A stretch of DNA of 35,052 nt from Alphaproteobacteria bacterium (GTDB lineage Bacteria > Pseudomonadota > Alphaproteobacteria > UBA9219): assembly GCA_028708035.1 (NCBI GenBank), contig JAQVZU010000011.1, positions 1-35,052 of the forward strand, in the 5' to 3' direction. Both the position numbers and the translations under genes were made by a program. The notes below the pieces were generated by a model. The model was not told the origin of the DNA. It made no database searches and saw only the letters and a program-made list of their open reading frames with translations. Every line of letters starts with the position of its first letter. Position 1 is the stretch's first letter. Shown one piece after another: positions 23,697 through 32,092 of this stretch.

Positions 23697-24785
23697 ATGG
23701 CCGATATGCCTCCGAAGGAGATGACCGAAGAAGAGAAGCTCGCAGCCGAATGGGAGGCGAGCGCTGGATCGGATGCAATCATAGATGGGGCGTCCGATGG
23801 AGGAAACGCGACGCGCGTTCTTTCGCAAAACGAGATTGACAGCCTTCTGGGCTTCGGCGATGCGGGCGATGGCGGACAAGAAAACTCCGGCATCATGGCG
23901 CTCATCAACAGCGCGCTCGTCAACTACGAGCGCCTGCCGATGCTCGAAGTTGTGTTCGACCGCCTCGTGCGCATGATGTCCACCAGCTTGCGCAACTTTA
24001 CGTCGGATAACGTCGAAGTCAGCCTCGATCAAATCACGTCGGTGCGTTTCGGGGATTACCTGAACTCGATCCCGCTCCCGGCGATGCTTTGCGTCTTCAA
24101 GGCCGAGGAGTGGGACAACTCGGGGCTTATGACCGTGGACAGCGCGATGATCTATTCAATCGTCGACGTGCTGCTCGGCGGGCGACGCGGAACCGCGCAA
24201 ATGCGCATCGAGGGGCGGCCTTACACGACCATCGAACGCAATCTTGTCGAACGGCTGGTGCGTGTGGTGCTCGCCGACATGTCCGGCGCGTTCGATCCGC
24301 TCTCGCCCGTGACGTTTCGCTTCGACCGGCTGGAAACCAATCCGCGCTTTGCGACAATCGCGCGGCCCGCGAACGCCGCCGTGCTTGCAAAACTTCGCAT
24401 TGACATGGAAGACAGAGGCGGACGCATCGAGGTCCTTCTCCCGTACGCGACGCTCGAGCCCATTCGCGAACTTCTGTTGCAAATGTTCATGGGTGAAAAG
24501 TTCGGGCGCGACAGTATTTGGGAAACTCATTTGGGTAACGAGCTTTTGCTGACCGAGATGAAAATGCGTGCGGTGCTTGACGAAGTCACGCTTCCGCTCA
24601 GCGAGATCATGAACTGGAGGCCGGGGTCCCGGCTGATGCTCAACGTCAGAGCCGACGATCTCATTTCGGTCCGCGCGGGCGACGTGACTCTGTTCCAGGG
24701 GCGCATGGGACGGCTTAACGACCACGTCGCCGTCAAGGTCGAAGAAATTACGCTTCAAAAACGCCAGGAGGACGATGGGCTATGA
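23697..24785 (+). CDS. fliM: Flagellar motor switch protein FliM
   Basis: 362 residues. FliM is the C-ring component that receives phospho-CheY and sets rotation direction. N-terminal motif LSQNEIDSLLGF (about 42-53), middle CheC-like domain (about 75-265; includes RLVRMMSTSLRNFTSDNVEV, SVRFGDYLNSIP and the switch motif LLGGRRGTAQ), then a C-terminal SpoA domain (about 275-350) ending GRMGRLNDHVAVKVEEI. An acidic, Ala-rich extension precedes the first motif. A second ATG three codons on is possible. The stop overlaps the next start by 4 nt (ATGA). Confidence 0.96.
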   Translation: MADMPPKEMTEEEKLAAEWEASAGSDAIIDGASDGGNATRVLSQNEIDSLLGFGDAGDGGQENSGIMALINSALVNYERLPMLEVVFDRLVRMMSTSLRNFTSDNVEVSLDQITSVRFGDYLNSIPLPAMLCVFKAEEWDNSGLMTVDSAMIYSIVDVLLGGRRGTAQMRIEGRPYTTIERNLVERLVRVVLADMSGAFDPLSPVTFRFDRLETNPRFATIARPANAAVLAKLRIDMEDRGGRIEVLLPYATLEPIRELLLQMFMGEKFGRDSIWETHLGNELLLTEMKMRAVLDEVTLPLSEIMNWRPGSRLMLNVRADDLISVRAGDVTLFQGRMGRLNDHVAVKVEEITLQKRQEDDGL

Positions 24786-25288
24786 CCGTGTGGGTAGGAT
24801 TGTTTTTGGATGCCGTGCTTATCGGCGTCGTTGGGGTTGGGATCGTCCAGGCCGTCAGGCTGGTCCGGGAGCTTCGGGGGCTTCGCGCAAGCCGCGTCGA
24901 AATGGAAAAGTTCGTGCGCGATTTCAACAGCGCCGTTCTTCGTGCCGAGGAAGGGGTAAGGGGTCTAAGGACAGCGGCGCGCGAGAGCGGCGACGACCTT
25001 GAGAAGCTGGTAGGGAAGGCCAATCTGGTACGGGACGAATTGACTTTCATTATGGAAAGCGCCGACAGCGTCGCCGAAAGGCTAAGCGCAAAAGCGTCCA
25101 AGGCGATGCACAGCGAACCGCCCGCGCCGCAAGAAGCCAAGCCTGTTACAAGGTCTCCGGCGGCCAATGCTCCACAGGCCAAGCCGCGCAAAGAAGCCGT
25201 TGCGCCCATTATTCCCATTACAACCGATAGAACATCGCTGTCCCGCGCCGAGCAGGAGTTGATACAGGCCTTGAAAAAACTAGGTTAA
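24782..25288 (+). CDS. DUF6468 flagellar-cluster protein
   Basis: 168 residues. N-terminal membrane helix (about 4-25), followed by a long amphipathic helix likely to form a coiled coil (EMEKFVRDFNSAVLRAEEGVRG and on to LVRDELTFIMESADSVAERL), a Pro/Ala linker and a short conserved end, SRAEQELIQALKKLG. This is the pattern of the alphaproteobacterial DUF6468 family found between fliM and motE. Role not established; a single-pass inner-membrane protein linked to the motor is the natural reading. Overlaps fliM by 4 nt, hence translationally coupled. Confidence 0.7.
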   Translation: MTVWVGLFLDAVLIGVVGVGIVQAVRLVRELRGLRASRVEMEKFVRDFNSAVLRAEEGVRGLRTAARESGDDLEKLVGKANLVRDELTFIMESADSVAERLSAKASKAMHSEPPAPQEAKPVTRSPAANAPQAKPRKEAVAPIIPITTDRTSLSRAEQELIQALKKLG

Positions 25289-25324
25289 AATCAATTACCC
25301 TTCCAGGGGGGTGAATTTTAGTCC

Positions 25325-25345
25325 AACTCTTGAACAACAAGAGTT
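25325..25345 (+). other. Hairpin in the motE leader
   Basis: AACTCTTG - AACAA - CAAGAGTT, an 8-bp perfect stem with a 5-base loop, 25 nt before the motE ATG. No T-run follows, so it is more likely a stability or processing element in the operon RNA than a terminator. Confidence 0.4.
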
Positions 25346-25369
25346 ACAGATGAAAAAGGCTTGGAAAGA

Positions 25370-26011
25370 ATGAAAAAGCATTTGGTCAGCCCCGTCTTTC
25401 TTCTTCCGTTCGCTATTCTATTGGGGCTGTTCGTCATGACGACGCGCCTGGCGGATGTTTGGGATACGCTATCGTCAGGCAAGCTGTCCGTCAGCACGGC
25501 GCAAGCGGAAAACGCCGCCCCTGCCCCCGCGCCCGAGGCGCCCAAAACCGCCGCGCCGAAGGAAGAGGCGCCTGCGGTTCTTCCCCCCGATGCCGAATCT
25601 TCCGCAGCCGAGACCGACATTCTCAAACAGCTTTCCGAGCGGCGCGAGCAGCTTGAAAAGCGCTCCCGTGATCTTGATACGCGCGAAGCGCTTTTGAAGG
25701 TCACTGAGCAGCGCGTTGGACAGAAGATCAATGAGATGGAAGTCCTGCGGCAGCAGGTCCAGGCGCTTGTCGATCAGGCGTCGGCCACGCAACAGGCGCA
25801 GCTCGATAATCTGGTCAAGATTTACGAAACAATGAAGCCGGACGAAGCCGCGAAGATCTTTGAGTCGCTCGACATGCCCGTGCTTCTCGGCGTCATCCAA
25901 CGCATGAAACCCGCAAGGACCGCAGCCGTGATGGCGAAGATGGCCCCCGAAAAAGCGAAAGAGGTAACAGTCGCACTGACCCGGCAGGATCAATTACCAC
26001 AGATGAAGTGA
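25370..26011 (+). CDS. motE: MotE-like flagellar protein (MgtE-N domain)
   Basis: 213 residues from ATG 25370 (GGAAAG just upstream; a TTG three codons earlier is less likely). MotE is a chaperone-like factor for the periplasmic stator protein MotC in rhizobia. Membrane helix at about 10-27, Ala/Pro-rich linker (about 45-75), coiled coil (about 85-145; DILKQLSERREQLEKRSRDL onward), and C-terminal MgtE-N-type helical domain (IYETMKPDEAAKIFESLDMP, VIQRMKPARTAAVMAKM). Closes the fliL cluster; convergent with pyk. Confidence 0.82.
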   Translation: MKKHLVSPVFLLPFAILLGLFVMTTRLADVWDTLSSGKLSVSTAQAENAAPAPAPEAPKTAAPKEEAPAVLPPDAESSAAETDILKQLSERREQLEKRSRDLDTREALLKVTEQRVGQKINEMEVLRQQVQALVDQASATQQAQLDNLVKIYETMKPDEAAKIFESLDMPVLLGVIQRMKPARTAAVMAKMAPEKAKEVTVALTRQDQLPQMK

Positions 26012-26114
26012 CGAGCATTTTATAAGCCGCGAAAAGCATCCCATTGTTTTATGCGAAGCCTGCGGCAAAGAGGTAAACGCGCTGCTTCTTGATCCTGTGA
26101 ACTGCAAAAAGTTA

Positions 26115-27542
26115 TCAGCTAATGACCGCAAGGCGGAGCGTATTCGTATTTCCCGGCGTGCCGAACGGGACGCCTGCGGTAACGACGATATGGTCGCCTT
26201 TTTTCGCGATGCCGTCGCGTACGGCAATGTGCGACGCCTTGTCCACCATTTCGCTGAAGTTGGCGACATCGGCGGTAAAAACGGCATGGACGCCGAACGA
26301 CAACGTGAGCCGCCGGGCCGTTTCCCTAACCGACGTCAAACACAAAATGGGAATGACCGGACGTTCGCGCGCGGCGCGCAAGGTCGTCGACCCCGAGGTC
26401 GTGTACGTAACGATGGCCGTAGCACCAACTGTCTCGGCGGTTTGCTTGGCCGCCGATGTAATGGCGTCGGCGGGAGTGCGCTCAAGCGGCACAACGCCAA
26501 GACCTGCGACATAATCGGGATCTTCCTGAGTCCGGCGCGCAATACGATCCATCATCTGGACGGCTTCTACCGGGTATTGGCCAGCGGCGCTTTCGGCGGA
26601 CAACATGATCGCATCCGCGCCTTCATAGACGGCAGTGGCGACATCGGAGGCCTCTGCGCGTGTAGGCATCGGCGCCGAAATCATCGATTCAAGCATCTGT
26701 GTCGCGACAACGACGGGTTTTCCGACCCGCCTTGCTTCCCGAACGATCCTGCGCTGAATCAAAGGCACATCTTCGGTTCTGCATTCGACGCCCAAGTCTC
26801 CGCGCGCGACCATGACGCCGTCAGCCAGCGCCAAAATCGGAATCAAATTGCTTACAGCCGCCGGTTTCTCAAGCTTGGCAAGAACGGCGGCGCGGCCTTT
26901 GACAAGGGCTTTGGCCTCGGCAACGTCCTCGGGGCGCTGGACGAAAGACAGGGCAATCCAGTCCGCGCCCATGTCAAGCGCGACCACGAGATCGGCGCGG
27001 TCTTTTTCGGTGAGAGGCGACAAAGGCAAAACGACATCCGGTACATTGACGCCTTTCCGGTCCGATAGCTTCTGCCCGGCAAGAACAATCGTGTCAACGG
27101 AGTCCTTGCCGCATTTAACGACTCTCATGCGCACTTTGCCATCGTCGCACAAAAGCTCGCTGCCTTCTTTAAGAGCAGCGAAAATTTCGGGATGGGGAAG
27201 GTTGACGCGTGTTTCGTCTCCAAGAGCGGTGTCCAGGTCGAAGCGGAAGCTTTGTCCAACTTTGAGGGCGATAGGCCCATTTTTAAACACGCCTACCCGC
27301 AACTTTGGCCCTTGAAGGTCGGCAAGAACGCAGATGGGCCGGTTGACTTCGCTTTCGATTTCTCGAATCGTCGCCATGCGTGCACGATGATCCTCGTGCG
27401 AACCATGGCTGAAATTAAGCCGGAAAACATCTGCCCCGGCGTCGAACAGCGCGCGAATTGTCTTTTTGTCGGAAGAAGCGGGGCCCAAAGTCGCAACGAT
27501 CTTGGTCTGGCGGTCATGATGCGGAATTTGAATATCGGGCAT
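26115..27542 (-). CDS. pyk: Pyruvate kinase
   Basis: 475 residues, full length. Last step of glycolysis: PEP + ADP to pyruvate + ATP. Conserved blocks: TKIVATLGPASSD, FRLNFSHGSHEDH, VLADLQGPKLRVG, the catalytic-lysine region (LAKLEKPAAV), DGVMVARGDLGVE, VVVATQMLESMI with the following PTRAEASDVA, and AIMLSAESAAGQYPVEAV. The C-terminal domain ends GTPGNTNTLRLAVIS. Preceded by a sigma-70-like promoter candidate at 27573-27600. Convergent with motE, 103 bp apart. Confidence 0.97.
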   Translation of the reverse strand: MPDIQIPHHDRQTKIVATLGPASSDKKTIRALFDAGADVFRLNFSHGSHEDHRARMATIREIESEVNRPICVLADLQGPKLRVGVFKNGPIALKVGQSFRFDLDTALGDETRVNLPHPEIFAALKEGSELLCDDGKVRMRVVKCGKDSVDTIVLAGQKLSDRKGVNVPDVVLPLSPLTEKDRADLVVALDMGADWIALSFVQRPEDVAEAKALVKGRAAVLAKLEKPAAVSNLIPILALADGVMVARGDLGVECRTEDVPLIQRRIVREARRVGKPVVVATQMLESMISAPMPTRAEASDVATAVYEGADAIMLSAESAAGQYPVEAVQMMDRIARRTQEDPDYVAGLGVVPLERTPADAITSAAKQTAETVGATAIVTYTTSGSTTLRAARERPVIPILCLTSVRETARRLTLSFGVHAVFTADVANFSEMVDKASHIAVRDGIAKKGDHIVVTAGVPFGTPGNTNTLRLAVIS

Positions 27543-27572
27543 AGGTTTCCTGTTAAAGCCTGAATGCTTTTG

Positions 27573-27600
27573 ACTATACCCTATATACCTGTTTTCGCAA
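27573..27600 (-). promoter_or_regulatory. Candidate sigma-70-type promoter of pyk
   Basis: On the minus strand: TTGCGA, 16 bases, TATAGT, about 31 nt before the pyk ATG. Matches four of six at -35 and five of six at -10. Spacing one base short of optimum. Confidence 0.4.
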
Positions 27601-27648
27601 AATCTTAATCAATCCTGGTCTCTTCATCAGGGGCAAGAATCTTTGTTT

Positions 27649-28005
27649 TTATAGTTTGTGTTGGGCAAGGGTGCCTTTCGGTGTCAAATTGCTTTGGGAT
27701 GAGAACTGAGCTTGTGCCTTTTCAAGAGTGCCTAAGTCGAAAACACAATATCCCCAATCTCCAAGGTATGCCCCAGCCATCATGCTCCTTATTCCTGATG
27801 CGCAATAAGTATAAATTGGCATGTCTTTATCTGTAGGCAATTTCTCCTTGAGAAAATGAAGCCTAGTGTAAGGAATGTTTATCGCGCCCTCGATATGCCC
27901 TGCGTCAAACTCTTCTGGATCTCGAACGTCCACCAGAAAAACCGTTCGTCCATTAAGTTGAACATATCCTTCATTTGATTCATTTTTATCCGAATCGGTA
28001 GGCAT
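27649..28005 (-). CDS. Rhodanese-domain protein
   Basis: 118 residues, single rhodanese domain: FLVDVRDPEEFDAGHIEGAINIPY, then the active-site loop YTYCASGIRS with catalytic Cys at 68, followed by AGAYLGDWGY. Single-domain rhodaneses carry a persulfide on this Cys and move sulfur to cyanide or other acceptors; the in vivo acceptor is unknown. Cytoplasmic (no signal peptide). AGGAGAT lies in front of the ATG. It stands between flhB and pyk on the same strand with about 106-109 nt gaps on both sides, so it may have its own promoter. Confidence 0.88.
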   Translation of the reverse strand: MPTDSDKNESNEGYVQLNGRTVFLVDVRDPEEFDAGHIEGAINIPYTRLHFLKEKLPTDKDMPIYTYCASGIRSMMAGAYLGDWGYCVFDLGTLEKAQAQFSSQSNLTPKGTLAQHKL

Positions 28006-28114
28006 TTTTTATCTCCTAAAAAAAGTACTCAAATAATCCCAAGTATATGTATGTCCTGTTACATAGTCCGAAGTAAAGTTAACGATGGTTAAATTTCTGC
28101 GGTAGGCTCGATTT

Positions 28115-29182
28115 TCAGTTCATTTTCCTCTTTTTCAGCTTGTACACATAGGAAATGATTTCGGCGACCGCTTTATAGTGCTCGCCGGGAATTTGCTGGT
28201 CGATTTCGACGGAACCGTAAAGCGCGCGCGCAAGCGGTGGATTGCTGACCAAAGGGATGTTGTTCTCTTCCGCGATTTCGCGGATGTGTTCGGCGATCAA
28301 GTTGACGCCCTTGGCGACGACTACCGGGGCCGTCATTTTCAAAGCCTCATATTGCAGGGCAACCGCATAGTGCGTCGGGTTCGTAATCACGACATCCGCT
28401 TTCGGCACCTGGGCCATCATGCGCTTGCGCGCTTTTTCGACGCGCAGCTGGCGCAACCGGCCCTTAATCATCGGATCGCCTTCCTGCTGCCTGTATTCGT
28501 CCTTGATTTCAGCCTTGCTCATGCGCAGGCCGCGAATGTACTGGAATCGCGTATAGAAAAGATCCATCGCCGCAATGGCGGTAAAAACCAGCAAAAGCAT
28601 TTCGATCAGATGAACGACATTCTTGTGCACAAAGACAAGGATGTCCTCGATCGGAAAACCCGTGAAGGTCGCAGCCTCTTTCATCAGAGGCACGAGGACC
28701 ACATAGGCCATGCCTCCAAGAAAAGAGAGCTTCAAAAGGCTTTTGCCCAGTTCGACCAGAGAAGAAAGCGAAAACAGTTTCTTCAATCCGCGCATGGGGG
28801 ACAGGCGGGTGAAATCCGGCATGATAAGATCCAGCGAGAAGAAGAAGCCGGTCTGCATCATGTAGCCCGCGATAATAGCCCCCATCAGAAGAAGAAAAGC
28901 GACTCCCGAGATCAGCGCGGTTTGGGCGAAGACGTGAAGAAAAAGCCTTTGCACGCTGTTTTCGTTGACCGGGATCGCGTGCGAGGAAGCGACAAAATCG
29001 TGCAAAAAACCGAACATCCGCCGCATCATCGGCGGCACGGCCATGGCCATAACCATAAGCAGGCCAAGCATCGAGGTCCACATCGCGACCTCGCGGCTGA
29101 CGGGCAACTGGCCGTGCTCGCGGGCTTCTTCCAGCCGCTTGGGGGAAGGGGGTTCGGTTTTTTGATCGTCATCGTCCGACAT
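28115..29182 (-). CDS. flhB: Flagellar export-gate protein FlhB
   Basis: 355 residues. FlhB closes the flagellar type III export gate and switches substrate class after self-cleavage. N-terminal DDDQKTEPPSPKRLEEAREHGQ motif, four membrane helices (about 30-55, 85-110, 140-165, 180-205), then the cytoplasmic domain with the self-cleaving NPTH in VVITNPTHYAVALQY and the FlhB tail PLARALYGSVEIDQQIPGEHY. Nine nt after fliR; third gene of fliQ-fliR-flhB. Confidence 0.96.
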   Translation of the reverse strand: MSDDDDQKTEPPSPKRLEEAREHGQLPVSREVAMWTSMLGLLMVMAMAVPPMMRRMFGFLHDFVASSHAIPVNENSVQRLFLHVFAQTALISGVAFLLLMGAIIAGYMMQTGFFFSLDLIMPDFTRLSPMRGLKKLFSLSSLVELGKSLLKLSFLGGMAYVVLVPLMKEAATFTGFPIEDILVFVHKNVVHLIEMLLLVFTAIAAMDLFYTRFQYIRGLRMSKAEIKDEYRQQEGDPMIKGRLRQLRVEKARKRMMAQVPKADVVITNPTHYAVALQYEALKMTAPVVVAKGVNLIAEHIREIAEENNIPLVSNPPLARALYGSVEIDQQIPGEHYKAVAEIISYVYKLKKRKMN

Positions 29183-29191
29183 CTTGCGCCG

Positions 29192-29965
29192 CTACCCCTG
29201 AAAGAACGTGCCGATGGATTTGTCGAAGTATTCCAGCCATACCGTAAGAATTCCAGCCACGGCCAGCATAAGCAGCGTCAAACCGCCCCAAATTTGAATG
29301 GGCAGCATAATCAAAAACAGCTGGATCGAGGGAAGCAACCGCTGCACGATGCCCATGGCGGCATACATCATAAGGCCGACGATCAGAAAAGGCGCGGCCA
29401 GCTCGATGCCGACAATGAAGCTTTTGTTTGCGACATGGATCATTGTCTGGGCAAAGTCTCCCGTGACAATGTCGCTTCCGGCTGGAAAGGCGTCGTAAAG
29501 ATGGACCGTGGTCCGTATAAGGAAGTGGTCAAGCCCCGTCACGAATATCAGCACGAGCCCTGCGACGCTCAAAAAGGCGCTTGGCAACTGGCTTTGGGTC
29601 GCGAGCGCCGGGTTCATCATGGTAGCGCTCGAGAGTCCGGTCTGCATCCCGACGAGCATGCCCGCGGATTCAAGAGCCGTGAGAAGCAGCCGGACCAACG
29701 TGCCGAAGAAGATGCCAATAACCGCTTCGAAAACAACCAGCCTCGCCATTTCCGCGACCGAGGCAGGCATTGGTGGCAAGCGGTTCAGCATCGGTTCAAG
29801 CAGCAGAAAACAGATCAGGCATGCAAACGTCATTCGCGTCCGGGGCGGAACGTACGTTTCGCCAAAGCCGGGCAAAAGCATGATAACGCAGCCGAGGCGG
29901 GCAAGCAGAAGCATAAAGGCGAACACATGCCCGGAAAAAAACGCGTCGATGGACCAAGTATGCAT
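29192..29965 (-). CDS. fliR: Flagellar export-gate protein FliR
   Basis: 257 residues, six or so hydrophobic segments, typical for FliR. With FliP and FliQ it forms the helical core of the export gate. Recognisable: FAFMLLLARLGCVIMLLPGFGETYVPPRTR near the start in parts, EAVIGIFFGTLVRLLLTALESAG in the middle, and the C-terminal VQRLLPSIQLFLIMLPIQIW. The ATG overlaps the fliQ stop by 1 nt (TGATG). Confidence 0.95.
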   Translation of the reverse strand: MHTWSIDAFFSGHVFAFMLLLARLGCVIMLLPGFGETYVPPRTRMTFACLICFLLLEPMLNRLPPMPASVAEMARLVVFEAVIGIFFGTLVRLLLTALESAGMLVGMQTGLSSATMMNPALATQSQLPSAFLSVAGLVLIFVTGLDHFLIRTTVHLYDAFPAGSDIVTGDFAQTMIHVANKSFIVGIELAAPFLIVGLMMYAAMGIVQRLLPSIQLFLIMLPIQIWGGLTLLMLAVAGILTVWLEYFDKSIGTFFQG

Positions 29966-30240
29966 CAGTCGCTCTGGCCTATCTGAACGATCCTGTCGGA
30001 AAGCGAGTGCGTAAATCCGCCAAGCGTGGAAAGCATGAACGGCAAAAGCCAGATGGTGATTCCGAAAACAACGACCATCTTCGGGATAAAAGTCAAAGCT
30101 TGTTCCTGAATTTGAGTGACCGTCTGAATCAGGGACACAATGATGCCGACCAAAAGGCCCGCGAGCATGATGGGGCCGACGAGCTTAAGCATAACGATGA
30201 TAGCTTCACGGCAGATTTCAATGGCTTCGGCTTCGTTCAT
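29965..30240 (-). CDS. fliQ: Flagellar export-gate protein FliQ
   Basis: 91 residues from ATG 30240, the normal FliQ length. An open extension upstream to 30522 is rejected because it would run through tRNA-Gly. Two membrane helices (about 15-40 and 52-75) with the FliQ pattern VGPIMLAGLLVGIIVSLIQT, VTQIQEQALTFIPKMVVV. First gene of fliQ-fliR-flhB. GGAGGAGG lies about 15 nt before the start and a closer site is not clear. A partial CtrA-like half-site TTAACC lies about 40 nt upstream. Confidence 0.95.
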   Translation of the reverse strand: MNEAEAIEICREAIIVMLKLVGPIMLAGLLVGIIVSLIQTVTQIQEQALTFIPKMVVVFGITIWLLPFMLSTLGGFTHSLSDRIVQIGQSD

Positions 30241-30438
30241 GGGACGCGCTGGAGGAGGCTGAAAAGGGATGTAAAGAAGGTTAACTCTCGGCAAACATTC
30301 TTCCATTAAAGCTATAGGGTCAAGATGGAATGCGTTTTGCGAGTATAATGTATGGCATGCCCATTTAGCCCTTGCATTCGCGCGAGCTCTTTGTATTATC
30401 GCGGCCTGCTTGGAGGCCACCGGGCCTCCATAATGGAT

Positions 30439-30513
<75 letters not shown>

Positions 30514-30644
30514 ATTTCTCAACTAAATATGTGTGTTTTACAAGGCGTTCGTCTTAACGACGTTCTCCTTGCGTTCTCTCTGCTGTTCAGCAATGGCAGA
30601 GAACTCTTCAAATGATCGCTCGCGGTAAACCAGTTCTGGAAAAT

Positions 30645-31388
30645 TTAGAGTACGCTCAGCATGCTAGCGACGAGCGGGTGGCGAACAATGTCACTGTCAG
30701 TCAGTTGAATGACCTCGACGCCTGAGACAACTTCCAGCTTATGCGCAATGTCTTTTAATCCCGACAAGCCTTCCAGCAAGTCGCTTTGGTCAGGATCTCC
30801 CGTCAGCACCATCGTTGAATGCCATCCAAGACGCGTAAGGAGCATTTTAATCTGATTGTAAGTGCAGTTTTGCGCTTCGTCGATCACGATGAAGGCATTG
30901 TTGAGCGTCCGGCCCCTCATGAAGCCGATGGGGGCGATTTCTATTGAGCCCTCGGTCAATAACTGCTTCAGGCGCTTGCCGCCCATGCGGTCGTTGAGCG
31001 CGTCGTAGAGAGGGCGCAGGAACGGCGACATCTTTTCCTGCAAGTCTCCAGGAAGGTAGCCCAAGGTTTCTCCCGCCTCAACCGCCGGACGCGAGAGAAT
31101 GATGCGATCTACCCTGCCAGCCTCTAACGCTTCCACGGCGGCGGTGATGGCCAGATAGGTTTTTCCGGTGCCTGCGGGGCCAAGGGCGACGACCATGCTG
31201 TTTTCGGCCATCGCTTCGAGCAAAAGCTGTTGATTGGCGTTCTGGGGTTTGACTTTTCGGATGTACTTCTGGTCCCTGCGGTCAAAAGCGGGGCTGTTCA
31301 ATGGGTCCCACGGGGAATTTCTTCCATAAAGAGGTTCTACATTGTATGTTTTTTCTTTGCGATTAAGTTTATCGTATCGCTTGCCCAT
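30645..31388 (-). CDS. PhoH-family ATPase
   Basis: 247 residues; ATG 31388 with AAAGGAG about 6 nt upstream. P-loop ATPase of the PhoH type, linked in bacteria to RNA metabolism. Walker A VVALGPAGTGKTYLAITAA (GPAGTGKT), RIILSRPAVEAGETLGYLPGD, the segment IAPIGFMRGRTLNNAFIVIDEAQNC with Walker B (VIDEAQ), and MVLTGDPDQSDL. The N-terminal domain of the about 340-residue YbeZ type is missing, so this is the short form. ybeY is not adjacent. The frame directly after the stop stays open in another phase for about 40 codons. Confidence 0.9.
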   Translation of the reverse strand: MGKRYDKLNRKEKTYNVEPLYGRNSPWDPLNSPAFDRRDQKYIRKVKPQNANQQLLLEAMAENSMVVALGPAGTGKTYLAITAAVEALEAGRVDRIILSRPAVEAGETLGYLPGDLQEKMSPFLRPLYDALNDRMGGKRLKQLLTEGSIEIAPIGFMRGRTLNNAFIVIDEAQNCTYNQIKMLLTRLGWHSTMVLTGDPDQSDLLEGLSGLKDIAHKLEVVSGVEVIQLTDSDIVRHPLVASMLSVL

Positions 31389-31915
31389 GCGTTCTCCTTT
31401 GTTGGTGGACAGAAAAGGACAGGCCTAAAAGTCGGCCAGAGTTTGCTGCTCGGTTGTTACGGGAAAAGAACGAATCGCGATTTCGAGGGCGCAGGAGACA
31501 GAACGGTTCCAAAAGGAGTCCGATGCGAAGCGGGCGCTGAAGGCGTTCTGTCGACGTTCCTGCCCCCATATTCTCCGCCTTGAAGGCGGAAGCGATGTTA
31601 TGCTTCTGAAAGTAAAGGTTTTTCTTAAAGCCCAATCTTTTTATGATCCTAGATTTTTCTGGTTAATAAATAGTTATATTTTGAAGGGCTTTCAAGAATA
31701 TTCTCATTTTTGCCATTGTTCTTTTTTCCAAAAAACAAATAGATTGTTGCGGTTAGTATTGTCCTCAAGAAGTTTAAGAAGATGGCATATATCTTTTTGA
31801 AGCATAGGAAATTTTCGTATTGTGATTTTTCAGTCTTCCAATGCTCTATTGATTTCCTTGACAGAAAGGAAAGCAATCCGTATGAGATGTCCGGCAAAAT
31901 TAAAGGATATCTGTT
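31389..31915. other. 527-bp divergent gap between phoH-like gene and rpmJ
   Basis: No gene I can support. The left part is GC-normal and contains a hairpin TCCGCCT-TGA-AGGCGGA (31574-31590). The right part (about 31630-31900) is very AT-rich. The rpmJ promoter lies at its right end. A minus-strand frame open from 31635 into phoH shows no family features. Confidence 0.5.
31858..31886 (+). promoter_or_regulatory. Sigma-70-type promoter of rpmJ
   Basis: TTGACA (31858-31863), 17 bases, TATGAG (31881-31886). Perfect -35 box, optimal spacing, -10 box with four of six matches. Lies 29 nt before the rpmJ ATG. Confidence 0.7.
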
Positions 31916-32041
31916 ATGAAAGTCGCCAATTCACTTAAGTCGCTTAAGAAGCGCCATGCCGGTTGCAAGGTTGTGCGCCGCAAAGGGCGTATTTACGTTA
32001 TCAACAAAAAGAATCCCCGCTATAAATCGCGTCAGGGTTAA
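31916..32041 (+). CDS. rpmJ: 50S ribosomal protein L36
   Basis: 41 residues ([20 protein letters not shown], then [21 protein letters not shown]). Ribosomal protein of the large subunit. This is the zinc-free form: only one Cys remains, instead of the C-x2-C...C-H set of the zinc-ribbon L36. Alphaproteobacteria typically carry this 41-residue form. Good ribosome-binding site AAAGGA and a strong upstream promoter. Followed 51 nt later by aroB on the same strand. Confidence 0.95.
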   Translation: MKVANSLKSLKKRHAGCKVVRRKGRIYVINKKNPRYKSRQG

Positions 32042-32092
32042 GCGGAGCTCGACAAAAAGACTGCTTCGTTTTGCCGCCTCGCGAGGTAGAAA

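Noticed and set aside
26097-27068. Long plus-strand frame antisense to pyk
   Set aside because: Shadow of pyk. The piece before its GTG reads CEACGKEVNALLLDPV, which looks like a zinc knuckle, but it has no start codon after the motE stop.
28079-28092. CtrA-like TTAA-N6-TTAA between flhB and the rhodanese gene
   Set aside because: Spacing is 6, not 7, and the region is AT-rich; no support for a CtrA site.
28178-29986. 602-codon open frame on the plus strand
   Set aside because: Antisense to flhB and fliR, which are certain; the His/Lys/Gln-rich product is the usual mirror of hydrophobic genes.
30271-30285. Half CtrA site (TTAACC) upstream of fliQ
   Set aside because: The second half-site has two mismatches; too weak to list as a feature, although a CtrA site exists at Caulobacter fliQ.
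31369-31635. Minus-strand frame running into phoH
   Set aside because: No recognisable motif and out of frame with phoH; treated as leader DNA.
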